Positions 27,025 through 34,113 of a stretch of 64,000 nt of DNA are shown piece by piece. The stretch covers positions 3,038,001 through 3,102,000 of the forward strand of contig NZ_CP157428.1 in the NCBI RefSeq assembly GCF_041021895.1. The letters are read 5' to 3'. A program made the translations under genes and the position numbers. Below the pieces are notes generated by a model. That model worked only from the letters and a program-made list of their open reading frames with translations, ran no database searches and was not told where the DNA came from. Source of the DNA: Acinetobacter sp. XH1741 (lineage in GTDB: Bacteria > Pseudomonadota > Gammaproteobacteria > Pseudomonadales > Moraxellaceae). Numbering within the stretch: the first letter of the stretch is position 1; each line of letters starts with the position of its first letter.

Positions 27025-27513
27025 TCATAGCAAGTGACCAAGTAAGGCAAATAGGACAACTGCTGAAAGAATTAATATGGATATGATGAACGCAAAAATT
27101 TGCCCTCTAGACTTAATATCTATTTCTCGATTACGGGCAGCTCTTGTCGCCTCTTGTTCTCTAATATTTGCTTCATTAACCTTGACTGATTCATCGAAGC
27201 TCCTTTCATTAAGAGCCATCTCTGTCCGCTTAACTTCCATTTGGAACTTTTGATGCTCAATGATTACCCCAATTAACTCTTTACCAAGCCCAGGTTGTAT
27301 TCTTTCATAACTTTCAAGATATTCAGGTGGTAAAAAAGATGTCTCAACTCTACTTTGAGACACCTTTAAAGAGTAATGTTCAGACTTTCCCATCTTCTCT
27401 GCTTTTGGATGTATTACATCCGCAATTTCTCCCGGTTCGTATTCAGCTTCTGGAACGACGGTGGAATTGTAATGGGGATCTACTGTCTCATCTTCATTAA
27501 CATGTTGGTTCAT
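27025..27513 (-). CDS. DUF2335 membrane protein, shortened by an in-frame stop
   Basis: 162 aa as read. Soluble acidic N-terminus, then the family core (FLPPEYLESYERIQPGLGKELI near 80-100), a helical linker (NEANIREQEATRAARNREID) and one membrane helix (GQIFAFIISILILSAVVLFALLG). The gene then meets TGA, after which the same frame encodes the expected second helix and tail, so the ancestral protein was probably ~200 aa. Either a nonsense mutation or a sequencing error. DUF2335 is of unknown function. It overlaps the preceding 82-aa ORF by 17 bp and shares its promoter. Confidence 0.7.
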   Translation of the reverse strand: MNQHVNEDETVDPHYNSTVVPEAEYEPGEIADVIHPKAEKMGKSEHYSLKVSQSRVETSFLPPEYLESYERIQPGLGKELIGVIIEHQKFQMEVKRTEMALNERSFDESVKVNEANIREQEATRAARNREIDIKSRGQIFAFIISILILSAVVLFALLGHLL

Positions 27514-27745
27514 ATTTTATTTTAACTTGGTGCTGGTCAGCTTTATTAATTAGTTTTTTAAAAGTACTTTCTTGAACAGACGCAATCACCTCCCAACTTT
27601 TACTTAGATCTTTTTCAGCACTAAAGTTAAATATCTTAACTTCCTTGCGATCAATAAAATTTGGGTTGTGCTTTGTTTGTTCAGGCAACAAATCAAATGC
27701 TGAACGCATACCAATCAAGAACTTGGTTAATTCTGCATTCTTCAT
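27497..27745 (-). CDS. Hypothetical protein, first gene of the accessory cassette
   Basis: 82 aa from ATG 27745 with AGGGAGAAACTT upstream; a longer frame to 27835 would run through the promoter described below. Sequence MKNAELTKFLIGMRSAFDLL, then basic beta/helical segments (EVKIFNFSAEKDLSKSWEVI). No motif recognised. It resembles small proteins encoded beside DUF2335 genes only by position, so the two may work together. Confidence 0.6.
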   Translation of the reverse strand: MKNAELTKFLIGMRSAFDLLPEQTKHNPNFIDRKEVKIFNFSAEKDLSKSWEVIASVQESTFKKLINKADQHQVKIKYEPTC

Positions 27746-27768
27746 AAGTTTCTCCCTAGACGCGAAAA

Positions 27769-27792
27769 CCCTCTTATCATTTGATAACAGGG
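27769..27792. promoter_or_regulatory. Palindrome downstream of the cassette promoter
   Basis: A 24-bp near-perfect inverted repeat (CCCTcTTATCA ... TGATAAcAGGG, core TTATCATTTGATAA) sits between the predicted promoter and the start codon at 27745, where an operator would block transcription. It could let the prophage or host control the cassette separately. Confidence 0.5.
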
Positions 27793-27806
27793 TCTCTATA
27801 CCGCCA

Positions 27807-27835
27807 AGCGTACTCACTAATGACAAAAGTGTCAA
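27807..27835 (-). promoter_or_regulatory. Predicted sigma-70 promoter of the accessory cassette
   Basis: On the minus strand TTGACA (27835-27830) and TACGCT (27812-27807) are exactly 17 bp apart, ~60 bp before the ATG at 27745. An independent promoter here would allow expression in the lysogen while late genes are silent. Confidence 0.6.
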
Positions 27836-27936
27836 TACAGAATCGTCTAGTCAATGTCAACCACTTGACCGTATTATGTAACATCAAGTGCGCTATATCA
27901 CGTCGTGCGTTCGCATTTAAAGTCTGTTTATCGCAC

Positions 27937-28212
27937 CTAAGTCTTCGTCGCTCGTTGCGTCGTCTTCTTATGCGCCTCATCCAAGAACAAGTTATCCAGC
28001 GTAAAGATGCAGTCGTTAAAGATGAATCGTTCAACTGGCAAGTCGTACTGCTCCACATAAGAATTGATCGCAGCTATATCGATTGCTAAAGGAACACCCT
28101 GCTCGTATCGTCTAGAACGAGCAATGGTATTATAGGCTGAGAGAATGGCGTTTGCAGTGTAAGAATATTCAGGAGCCTCAGGCAGTTTTACACCGAGCGC
28201 TTCTCTTTGCTT
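27937..28212 (-). CDS. Tail assembly chaperone, frameshifted T-like part
   Basis: There is no independent start, but the -1 frame relative to the preceding chaperone is open from the A7 run to TAG at 27937-27939 and encodes ~91 residues of ordinary protein: EALGVKLPEAPEYSY, AILSAYNTIARSRRYEQG, YDLPVERFIFNDC, LDNLFLDEAHKK. This is the G/GT arrangement of lambda-like phages, in which a fraction of ribosomes slip to make a fused chaperone (~258 aa here) that coats the tape measure during tail assembly. Confidence 0.75.
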   Translation of the reverse strand, partial: KQREALGVKLPEAPEYSYTANAILSAYNTIARSRRYEQGVPLAIDIAAINSYVEQYDLPVERFIFNDCIFTLDNLFLDEAHKKTTQRATKT

Positions 28213-28712
28213 TTTTTCGTGGTCCGTGAGCCCCGCGAACTTGTTGGCGTAGTTGTAGAGGGTTGAGACTTTCCCACAACTTCATCCTTATATGCGTCAG
28301 CTTCTTTCTGCATCTTCTCAGATTCTTTGCGTATGAAGGACCAGATAGAAATACCTAAATCACCCATGTTAAGTAGCTTTGTCGCATTTTCAGCATTGTA
28401 AGGCGGTTCGGTTTTTACTTGCTCTTCATCAGCATTCATTTCAACGAATACCACGCCTTTCCAGTCTTCAATGAGATGGCATGCAGCGGCTTCCAGTAAA
28501 AGCTCATGGTAAAGTTTATCTTCTTTAGAAGCTAAGGCCACATCAAAACCTTTAGAAGTGATTTGATTATTTACCCGCTCTAATGCGACTTGGTAAGGCT
28601 TATAGCTAATTCCACGAATTTTGAACTCAGCTAATACATTTCCTTCTGCATCTTTATATTCACGCCACAAACTGACGTCTTTATTTCTTTGAATATTGAC
28701 TTCAAGAGCCAT
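28188..28712 (-). CDS. Tail assembly chaperone, G-like part
   Basis: 174 aa from ATG 28712 (TTGGAGAAATAAA upstream). It begins MALEVNIQRNKDVSLWREYK, followed by a compact alpha/beta domain, and ends in a basic Ser/Thr/Lys tail (TSSRGSRTTKKSKEKRSV). Position directly after the tail tube gene and before the tape measure identifies it as the chaperone. The Lys-rich tail is encoded by the A7 slippery run that connects to the downstream -1 frame. Confidence 0.8.
   Translation of the reverse strand: MALEVNIQRNKDVSLWREYKDAEGNVLAEFKIRGISYKPYQVALERVNNQITSKGFDVALASKEDKLYHELLLEAAACHLIEDWKGVVFVEMNADEEQVKTEPPYNAENATKLLNMGDLGISIWSFIRKESEKMQKEADAYKDEVVGKSQPSTTTPTSSRGSRTTKKSKEKRSV
28209..28217 (-). other. 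Probable -1 frameshift site (A7 run)
   Basis: The minus strand reads AAAAAAAGC, 0-frame AAA AAA AGC, ~10 codons before the chaperone stop. Slipping back one base joins the G-like frame to the T-like frame. It is a homopolymer slip of Lys-tRNA rather than a perfect X XXY YYZ heptamer, because the base before the run is G. Confidence 0.65.
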
Positions 28713-28731
28713 TTTATTTCTCCAAAAATAA

Positions 28732-28749
28732 GGCAGCAATTAAGCTGCC
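28732..28749 (-). terminator. Hairpin between tail tube and chaperone genes
   Basis: GGCAGC AATTAA GCTGCC stem, followed on the minus strand by TTATTTTTGG. Confidence 0.6.
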
Positions 28750-28758
28750 AAATCAGAA

Positions 28759-29688
28759 TTAAGGCGTTACAGGGGCAATCACACGGGTAATGATTGGTGA
28801 AACACGGATATGGTTGTAATTGATGTCGATTGTGATGGTATCTTCCCCACCACCATCTGGATGATTGGCTTCGGCCACTTCTAACTGAGGAAACTCAAAC
28901 GCATAGCCATTGCCGTCTTTATCTTCGATCGAGAAGTTAATTGGCATTGTGTCACGGGTCTTAATGAAGTCGATATAGGCTGCTGATTGCCCTGAGAACA
29001 TGTACTGAGTGTTGACGGTGATATCAACAATCTTTTCAAGATATAACGTTGCAGTGAGCTTTTTAGAGCCAATACAGCGAATTGCTTCCATGTTGTTGTT
29101 AATTGTCAGTTCAAGAGACTGCATACAAGCAGTGCCCACCACTGTTTCACCATTAACTTTAAGATCACCAACGTTAAGAGCTGAAACAAGGACTAATTCA
29201 GGGACTGGTAAAGGCGAAATAACAGGGTTTGTAGTAGTGCGCTCAAACAGAGTGCCCATCAAGCCAAATGTAGCTGTGATTTTGCCAGTAGTAGCAATAG
29301 ACATCGTAGCTTCATTTATACGTACACCGCGGTAAATAAATACCTGGTTAATATCTTCAAACACTTTGACGAAGGTAAATGTCTTTCGCACATTACCGCC
29401 AAAGTTAAGAACATCACTGGCCCAGTTATTCATTGCAACTGCTGACCAGAAGTCATCAAACAAGCCAATAGATAATTCAACTTCTAAAGAACCTGTGATT
29501 TCTGCTTCGGTAGCCATGCCACCTTGACGGAATCGCGAATCGACCACACTGTTTGATGATTCAGTGGTGACGCTTTCAGTTAAGCCATCAGTAACTCGGC
29601 GTACGGTTTTCCAAACTGGTGTGGTAGGTAATACTTCGGGGGTTTGCTCTTCAGCATAGTAAAGTCGGATCTTTGCACCACTCGACAT
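28759..29688 (-). CDS. Major tail tube protein
   Basis: 309 aa. The pattern VRRVTDGLTESVTTESSNSVVDSRFRQGG (given here as residues ~29-57 in outline) followed by EVELSIGLFDDFWSAVAM is characteristic of siphophage tail tube subunits with an added C-terminal immunoglobulin-like region. Such proteins stack as hexamers around the tape measure. The gene lies between head-tail joining genes and the chaperones, with terminators on both sides. Confidence 0.85.
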   Translation of the reverse strand: MSSGAKIRLYYAEEQTPEVLPTTPVWKTVRRVTDGLTESVTTESSNSVVDSRFRQGGMATEAEITGSLEVELSIGLFDDFWSAVAMNNWASDVLNFGGNVRKTFTFVKVFEDINQVFIYRGVRINEATMSIATTGKITATFGLMGTLFERTTTNPVISPLPVPELVLVSALNVGDLKVNGETVVGTACMQSLELTINNNMEAIRCIGSKKLTATLYLEKIVDITVNTQYMFSGQSAAYIDFIKTRDTMPINFSIEDKDGNGYAFEFPQLEVAEANHPDGGGEDTITIDINYNHIRVSPIITRVIAPVTP

Positions 29689-29710
29689 GGCTTTTACTCC
29701 TTATAGGCAT

Positions 29711-29733
29711 AAAAAAACCACCTCGAAAGGTGG
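29711..29733 (-). terminator. Intrinsic terminator upstream of the tail tube gene
   Basis: CCACCT CGAA AGGTGG stem followed by TTTTTTTATG on the minus strand. It is the nearer of two adjacent hairpins. Confidence 0.85.
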
Positions 29734-29752
29734 TAGATAAATTATTTAGGCA

Positions 29753-29779
29753 TAAAAAACCTGCCGCTATGGACAGGTT
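29753..29779 (-). terminator. Second intrinsic terminator upstream of the tail tube gene
   Basis: AACCTGcC/GGaCAGGTT stem with T-run TTTTTTATG on the minus strand, ~20 bp before the next hairpin in transcription order. Confidence 0.75.
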
Positions 29780-29810
29780 CGTTTAAAACTTAATTAGGTC
29801 TGTTGTGCGA

Positions 29811-30029
29811 TTACGGCTTGTAATCGAGGTCCACAGATGCGCCAGTGACAATGTTTTGCTTTGGCCCACCTAAAGAGTGAATGCTCGCAAGGCGAATATT
29901 CACATCAGAGATGCAAACTTTATTTTCTCTTTGCCATTTTTGAAGCTCACTACCCATCATGTCATGTAGATGGCGTTCAAGTTCTTGACGTTTAATTTCA
30001 ATTTCTTCTAGTGTAAGCATGCAAGACAT
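29811..30029 (-). CDS. Small hypothetical protein in the head-tail region
   Basis: 72 aa, starting after AAGGAGTGAATTGA. The helical N-terminus (LTLEEIEIKRQELERHLHDMM) and a beta-like C-terminus (NIRLASIHSLGGPKQNIVTG) resemble small ORFs of unknown role often found beside tail tube genes. No motif seen. Confidence 0.6.
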   Translation of the reverse strand: MSCMLTLEEIEIKRQELERHLHDMMGSELQKWQRENKVCISDVNIRLASIHSLGGPKQNIVTGASVDLDYKP

Positions 30030-30034
30030 TCAAT

Positions 30035-30238
30035 TCACTCCTTGTGCTTAAACATGGATTTAATAAACTTTGGAATAATCGCATTTGCAAATTCAATTAA
30101 GATTAATTTTACTTTTAATTTGGCTTCTTCTTGATTACATAGTTGGTGATAGCGAAGGGCCTTCCAATCATCCTCATCCATAAAGCCTTTAGCTTTGATT
30201 TGTTTTTTAATTAGTTTGATTTGTTGTTCATGATTCAT
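30035..30238 (-). CDS. Small basic hypothetical protein
   Basis: 67 aa, Lys-rich (LIKKQIKAKGFMDEDDWKAL) with a hydrophobic helix (KVKLILIEFANAIIPKF) and a basic end. It is tightly packed between the tail terminator-like gene and the 72-aa ORF. Function not apparent. Confidence 0.55.
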   Translation of the reverse strand: MNHEQQIKLIKKQIKAKGFMDEDDWKALRYHQLCNQEEAKLKVKLILIEFANAIIPKFIKSMFKHKE

Positions 30239-30239
30239 A

Positions 30240-30635
30240 TCAGTTCACCAAATATCCGACCCTTACATTGTACTGTACAAAGTTGCCATCATCACCTAAG
30301 TTCTGAACATCACCTTGTTTAATCTCCAACTGACCGGTTGTGAAGTATTCAAAATGAGCTAACCAAGCATCTGCAAGCTTTGTTATTGATACTTCATGGG
30401 TATTTAAACGAGCCATACAGTTGATTGAGATAATTCCCGTTCGTCTTGTGCAAGGCTTATCACCAATTGCGGCAATGATCGAACCACCCCATAACACGTT
30501 AATGTCACACCAAAGGCCATCAACGGGGACAGTAAAGTCTTTATTGGGATATTTAATTCGGCTCTGCTCAATACCAGTAAATGCCATTGCTCTGGTAATA
30601 ATGGCTTGTCTTGCTTGATCTAAAGTCATTGCCAT
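30240..30635 (-). CDS. Tail terminator-like protein (DUF4128 type)
   Basis: 131 aa from ATG 30635, just after the upstream stop with GGTGGTTAGA before it. Pattern: MTLDQARQAIITRAMAFTGI, YPNKDFTVP, GIISINCMARLNTHE, and the C-terminal VQYNVRVGYLV, typical of siphophage tail terminators that cap the tube and join it to the connector. Order after the HK97-gp10-like gene supports this. Confidence 0.7.
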   Translation of the reverse strand: MAMTLDQARQAIITRAMAFTGIEQSRIKYPNKDFTVPVDGLWCDINVLWGGSIIAAIGDKPCTRRTGIISINCMARLNTHEVSITKLADAWLAHFEYFTTGQLEIKQGDVQNLGDDGNFVQYNVRVGYLVN

Positions 30636-30636
30636 T

Positions 30637-31092
30637 CTAACCACCGTATTTCTGAGCAATATAGTTGAAGGTTGTGGAATAAACGCCTTGGGGTGCCTGT
30701 TGCGAAAAACCTCCCACGCTTTTAATCACGTATTTTTTGGCCTTTTTGTCGTATGAGCCTTTTTTGACTGGATTTGGATATTGTCCAAACTCAATAGCAG
30801 TGGCGTATGGAGCATTCGTTTGGATATAGACAATACTGAAAGGAACTAGACGGGATAAAGCGCTTGTACCTTTGCTAATGGTTGAGCCACCACCTTTGTC
30901 TTTCTCAGCTTCATTAAAAGATTGGTCAGTCTGGTTTATGCTGACTCTATGTGATGCTCTAAAAGCCCCTGTATCAACTGGGCTTTGAAGGACAACCCCT
31001 TGCAATGCATCAATGACAATATCTTTCTGTTTTTTGGTAAGGTCGGCTTCAATTGTTTTAGTGAAGGCACTCGGTTTGCTTGTCCAGCCCAT
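30637..31092 (-). CDS. HK97 gp10-like head-tail joining protein
   Basis: 151 aa. The N-terminal helix is followed by VVLQSPVDTGAFRASHRVSI, the hallmark PVDTGxxRxS motif of gp10/neck proteins, then SIVYIQTNAPYATAIEFG and a C-terminal SQQAPQGVYSTTFNYIAQ. It acts at the neck between head connector and tail. Confidence 0.82.
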   Translation of the reverse strand: MGWTSKPSAFTKTIEADLTKKQKDIVIDALQGVVLQSPVDTGAFRASHRVSINQTDQSFNEAEKDKGGGSTISKGTSALSRLVPFSIVYIQTNAPYATAIEFGQYPNPVKKGSYDKKAKKYVIKSVGGFSQQAPQGVYSTTFNYIAQKYGG

Positions 31093-31096
31093 GATG

Positions 31097-31489
31097 TTAT
31101 ACCTTTCTTAACTGACAGGTCCACACACTTGATGAGGGGTCCTGACCATAGCTAACAACCCGATAATTACCACCTTCAATCAACCAAATGTCATTAACAT
31201 CTGGCTCAACTAAAGTGCCTGCCGCATCCTTCACTTCATTTTGCAGTAGCACGGCTTTAGAGTCTGTGACGCGGTAATCTATAGGCTTAATCAAATCTTT
31301 TAAATAAGAGCCAAATAGAACGCCTCTACCGCTATATACATATTCGGTGTAAGTATCTTCACCTGTAGCGGGATTAGATCCAGTTAGCTTCTTTCGAGTA
31401 CAAGTGAAAGTGTCTACAGCGTCTGCAAGCTCATCCTCAGCATCAAAAGCACCACCAAGTTCTTGCTGAATCTCATCACGCATTCCCAT
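31097..31489 (-). CDS. Head closure / neck protein
   Basis: 130 aa; a mostly beta protein (FTCTRKKLTGSNPATGEDTY, YVYSGRGVLFGSYLKDLIK, PDVNDIWLIEGGNYRVVSYG). Size, fold pattern and position between the adaptor-like and gp10-like genes fit a head-closure (stopper) protein. The family was not recognised by name. Confidence 0.6.
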   Translation of the reverse strand: MGMRDEIQQELGGAFDAEDELADAVDTFTCTRKKLTGSNPATGEDTYTEYVYSGRGVLFGSYLKDLIKPIDYRVTDSKAVLLQNEVKDAAGTLVEPDVNDIWLIEGGNYRVVSYGQDPSSSVWTCQLRKV

Positions 31490-31492
31490 GGC

Positions 31493-31879
31493 TTACTCCG
31501 TAATGACATAAGTGTTGATGTGATACTTCTCGCTAAAGAACGGTTCTAGAAGGTCAAGGATAAATTGCATATCACCACTGACTGACTCTTCTTTTCCAGC
31601 AACGTATGTCTTGCTTACCGATGTTCCAGATTGTGCAGAAACGGTCTTAGATGCAACCACACCTTCTTTAGTTGTATATAGTTGCCCAGCTGCTGCAAGT
31701 TTTGCGAGATACGCTCCAGCTGTAAGAATTGCATCTGGCACTTCACCCTCTGGATAATCTGGTAAATTCTTAGCATTAAGCCACGCGTTTGCCTGCATTA
31801 CTGCAATGACAGGGTCACCATTACCCCACCAGTTAGGCCCTAGCTTTTGAGTCACACTTTCGACTGTCACATAGTTCAT
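31493..31879 (-). CDS. Head-tail adaptor protein
   Basis: 128 aa, helical: VESVTQKLGPNWWGNGDPV, ANAWLNAKNLPDYPEGEVP, AILTAGAYLAKLAAAGQLY. This pattern is seen in phage proteins often labelled DnaT-like ssDNA-binding but located with structural genes, where an adaptor under the portal is more likely. The gene follows the capsid region. Confidence 0.6.
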   Translation of the reverse strand: MNYVTVESVTQKLGPNWWGNGDPVIAVMQANAWLNAKNLPDYPEGEVPDAILTAGAYLAKLAAAGQLYTTKEGVVASKTVSAQSGTSVSKTYVAGKEESVSGDMQFILDLLEPFFSEKYHINTYVITE

Positions 31880-31906
31880 AGCTTAATCCTAAAAATCTAA
31901 GTAAGA

Positions 31907-31928
31907 AGGACGGCTCTTGGGCCGTCCT
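31907..31928 (-). terminator. Hairpin after the 60-aa ORF
   Basis: AGGACGGC CCAAGA GCCGTCCT is a perfect 8-bp stem. The T-run on the minus strand is weak (TTCTTAC), so it may instead protect mRNA or attenuate. Confidence 0.5.
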
Positions 31929-31935
31929 GCTTTAA

Positions 31936-32118
31936 TTAACCGCCATTTGCTGGCGCTTCTGGCACAGGAACTGCTACTTCAGGATCCTTAATGCCATAGT
32001 CACCCGCTGTTTTGGCAGGGTCAAACATCGTACCCGCTGCTAATGTGTCTGCTGCATCATCAGCATATCGGCGGTCTGTTGGGTATTGGTATTTGTAGTC
32101 TGGTTGCTTCTCAGCCAT
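31936..32118 (-). CDS. Small acidic hypothetical protein next to capsid
   Basis: 60 aa, acidic and proline-rich (YQYPTDRRYADDAADTLA, PEVAVPVPEAPANGG). AGGAGAGCAGTC precedes the ATG. It lies directly after the major capsid gene, where head decoration or connector accessory proteins are often encoded. No family recognised. Confidence 0.6.
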   Translation of the reverse strand: MAEKQPDYKYQYPTDRRYADDAADTLAAGTMFDPAKTAGDYGIKDPEVAVPVPEAPANGG

Positions 32119-32129
32119 GACTGCTCTCC

Positions 32130-33146
32130 TTAAAGATTGGTAATTAAGAAACGAATTGAAGTGTCTTCAACAGACGAAACAAGATTCCAGTTTTCAGCTT
32201 TCTGTAAATCTGCCCAAGAAGCACTTAAAGCCTCACGCTCAGTACCGCCAGTTAAACTGTCTTTAGGAGCAATGAAACTAAATCCTTGTGGATGTATCAG
32301 CATGTTGCGACGAGTCCATAAGCAACGATGACCAGCACCGTTACCAGTTGCAGCAGTACGTTCAATTTCTAAATCTTCTGGACCCGGCACAGAGTCGTAT
32401 GCAAATGCTCGTGGACCTGCAAGAATAGAAATAAACTTCGCATTTGCACCCGTACCAATTTGCGTGTTTCGGTCTGTTTCAATGACCGCTCGGCCGTTGT
32501 AAACCTTAATAGGAGGCAAATTATCACTTGTGGTTACTTCTTCAAGTAATTGTTGTTTACGCATCTTCGCTGCAATACGTGAATGCACAAACATCACACC
32601 ACGTCCACGCAAACTTGCATTCATTGTGCTTTCCGCATCAATGTACGCATCTACGGACCAACGCGATGCCTCTGTTGCTGTTGAAGCAGAGATATCAGTA
32701 GTGAATCGCTTGCCGTTTGCTTGGTCGTAGTTTCGTAAACCGATAACAGTAGCTAAAGCCCGATTTTCCGCGGCTTGTTGCCAATATTTATTTAGCATTC
32801 CGCCAATAAGCTCAAGTGAATTGACCTTAGATAAATACTGCCCAAGAACTGATTCAAGAAAGCCTTCATTCAAGAATGCAACACGACCCTGCATCTCACC
32901 TGCATCGATTTGTCGAGGCATTGCAATGTCAGTCAGAATGGTGTTGCCATAGTTCTGCTCAACATTACCATCCACACCATTAATGTATGGAACAACAAAT
33001 GTTGAAGAACCACTTGTTAGTAATGGACGTAATGATTCATCAGAAACAAATGCACCAGATTGTACAAGTGGCGAAACTGCCACAGGGTTGGGACGCAGAT
33101 ACGATAAAACAACGTCACGGTTAAATACTTCTACTAAAGAAGGCAT
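32130..33146 (-). CDS. Major capsid protein
   Basis: 338 aa. N-terminus MPSLVEVFNRDVVLSYLRPN, the central GGMLNKYWQQAAENRALATVIG and IDAESTMNASLRGRGVMFVHS regions, and DNLPPIKVYNGRAVIETDRN are typical of coat proteins found downstream of scaffolding genes in siphophages of Moraxellaceae and Pseudomonads. The HK97-like fold is inferred. It builds the icosahedral head and is probably the most abundant virion protein. Confidence 0.88.
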   Translation of the reverse strand: MPSLVEVFNRDVVLSYLRPNPVAVSPLVQSGAFVSDESLRPLLTSGSSTFVVPYINGVDGNVEQNYGNTILTDIAMPRQIDAGEMQGRVAFLNEGFLESVLGQYLSKVNSLELIGGMLNKYWQQAAENRALATVIGLRNYDQANGKRFTTDISASTATEASRWSVDAYIDAESTMNASLRGRGVMFVHSRIAAKMRKQQLLEEVTTSDNLPPIKVYNGRAVIETDRNTQIGTGANAKFISILAGPRAFAYDSVPGPEDLEIERTAATGNGAGHRCLWTRRNMLIHPQGFSFIAPKDSLTGGTEREALSASWADLQKAENWNLVSSVEDTSIRFLITNL

Positions 33147-33163
33147 GGAGTTACTCCCAATAA

Positions 33164-33889
33164 TTAATTATTAAATTCGCCATTCGCCATTGCTGTTTGG
33201 AATCCTTGAGGATCATTCTTTTGGAAATCCAAACGCTCTTGCGTGGTCATTTCACTTGGTTTCTTGGCAGCTCCACCACCTGAACCACCGCCAGAAGCCC
33301 CACTTCCTGACGCATTTGAAGCAACAATTAATGGCTTAAATGCCACATTGCTGCGGAACTCTTTTTTAAGATCATCAATGTTCATTGCACTAGGTTTGCC
33401 CTGCGAATCTAGTACCCGAACTTTGACCTCACCGTTTTCATCCGTTTCAACTTGAAGACGGTTAGTAATGTGTGGAAGCAATACTGCCTCCGAGCCTTTG
33501 ATAGAAAGCTCACTTGCTAATGATTGTGCTGTTTGCCCGACAGTTAATTTGTAGACTTGGTCTTGCAATGCTTTGTTTGCTTCAGCATGTTTAGCTTCTG
33601 CTTGATCAAGCTTGGCTTTCCAAGATGCTTCGATTGCAGCAACGTCACCTTTTTTACGGGCCGCTTCTTCAGCTTCTTTTTGTGCCTTTTCTTCAGCTTC
33701 ACGTTGTTTTTGTTGAGCTGTTTTCTTTTCACCAAGAAGCTCATCGACTTTCTTTTTAAGTCCATCAAGCTCTGAATTATCTTGCTGCGGCAGACCTTCA
33801 ACTTTTAAATAAAATGCACCGTCTTTTTCTTCATAAAGTGCCTTCATTTCATCAGATAAGCCCTCTAGGCTATCGAGTTTGTATTTCAT
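33164..33889 (-). CDS. Capsid scaffolding protein
   Basis: 241 aa from ATG 33889 (CAGGGAGCAAAAC upstream). A highly charged coiled coil spans ~45-135 (Lys/Glu/Ala repeats such as EEKAQKEAEEAARKKGDVAA), followed by a domain with SELSIKGSEAVLLPHITNRL, a Gly/Ser linker (GSGASGGGSGGGAA) and a C-terminal helix. Length, composition and position before the coat gene identify a scaffold for prohead assembly. Confidence 0.85.
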   Translation of the reverse strand: MKYKLDSLEGLSDEMKALYEEKDGAFYLKVEGLPQQDNSELDGLKKKVDELLGEKKTAQQKQREAEEKAQKEAEEAARKKGDVAAIEASWKAKLDQAEAKHAEANKALQDQVYKLTVGQTAQSLASELSIKGSEAVLLPHITNRLQVETDENGEVKVRVLDSQGKPSAMNIDDLKKEFRSNVAFKPLIVASNASGSGASGGGSGGGAAKKPSEMTTQERLDFQKNDPQGFQTAMANGEFNN

Positions 33890-33932
33890 GTTTTGCTCCC
33901 TGAGCGGTTTTGCAGTCACAAACTGCGGGCAA

Positions 33933-33953
33933 TAAAAAGCACCCGAAGGTGCT
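33933..33953 (-). terminator. Intrinsic terminator before the scaffold gene
   Basis: GCACC TTCG GGTGC with a UUCG-type tetraloop, then TTTTTATTG on the minus strand. Confidence 0.8.
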
Positions 33954-33969
33954 AAGGTTTGAATTTGAT

Positions 33970-34113
33970 TTAAGTTTGAATATGTGCTTTTGGCTGTTTA
34001 AAGCCATAACCAAAAATTGCTATGTATCTTGGAATTATCTTTCGTACGAATGGCAATAGAATAAGGTTGGTGCTGAGGATGTATTGAGCCTCACTCATGG
34101 TTATTTGCTTCAT
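33970..34113 (-). CDS. Small hydrophobic/basic hypothetical protein
   Basis: 47 aa (MKQITMSEAQYILSTNLILL at the start, then basic RKIIPRYIAIFGYGFKQ). The ATG overlaps the stop of the head morphogenesis gene (ATGA), suggesting coupled translation, and a terminator follows. No function is apparent; a membrane-proximal role is possible because ~15 residues are hydrophobic. Confidence 0.5.
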   Translation of the reverse strand: MKQITMSEAQYILSTNLILLPFVRKIIPRYIAIFGYGFKQPKAHIQT

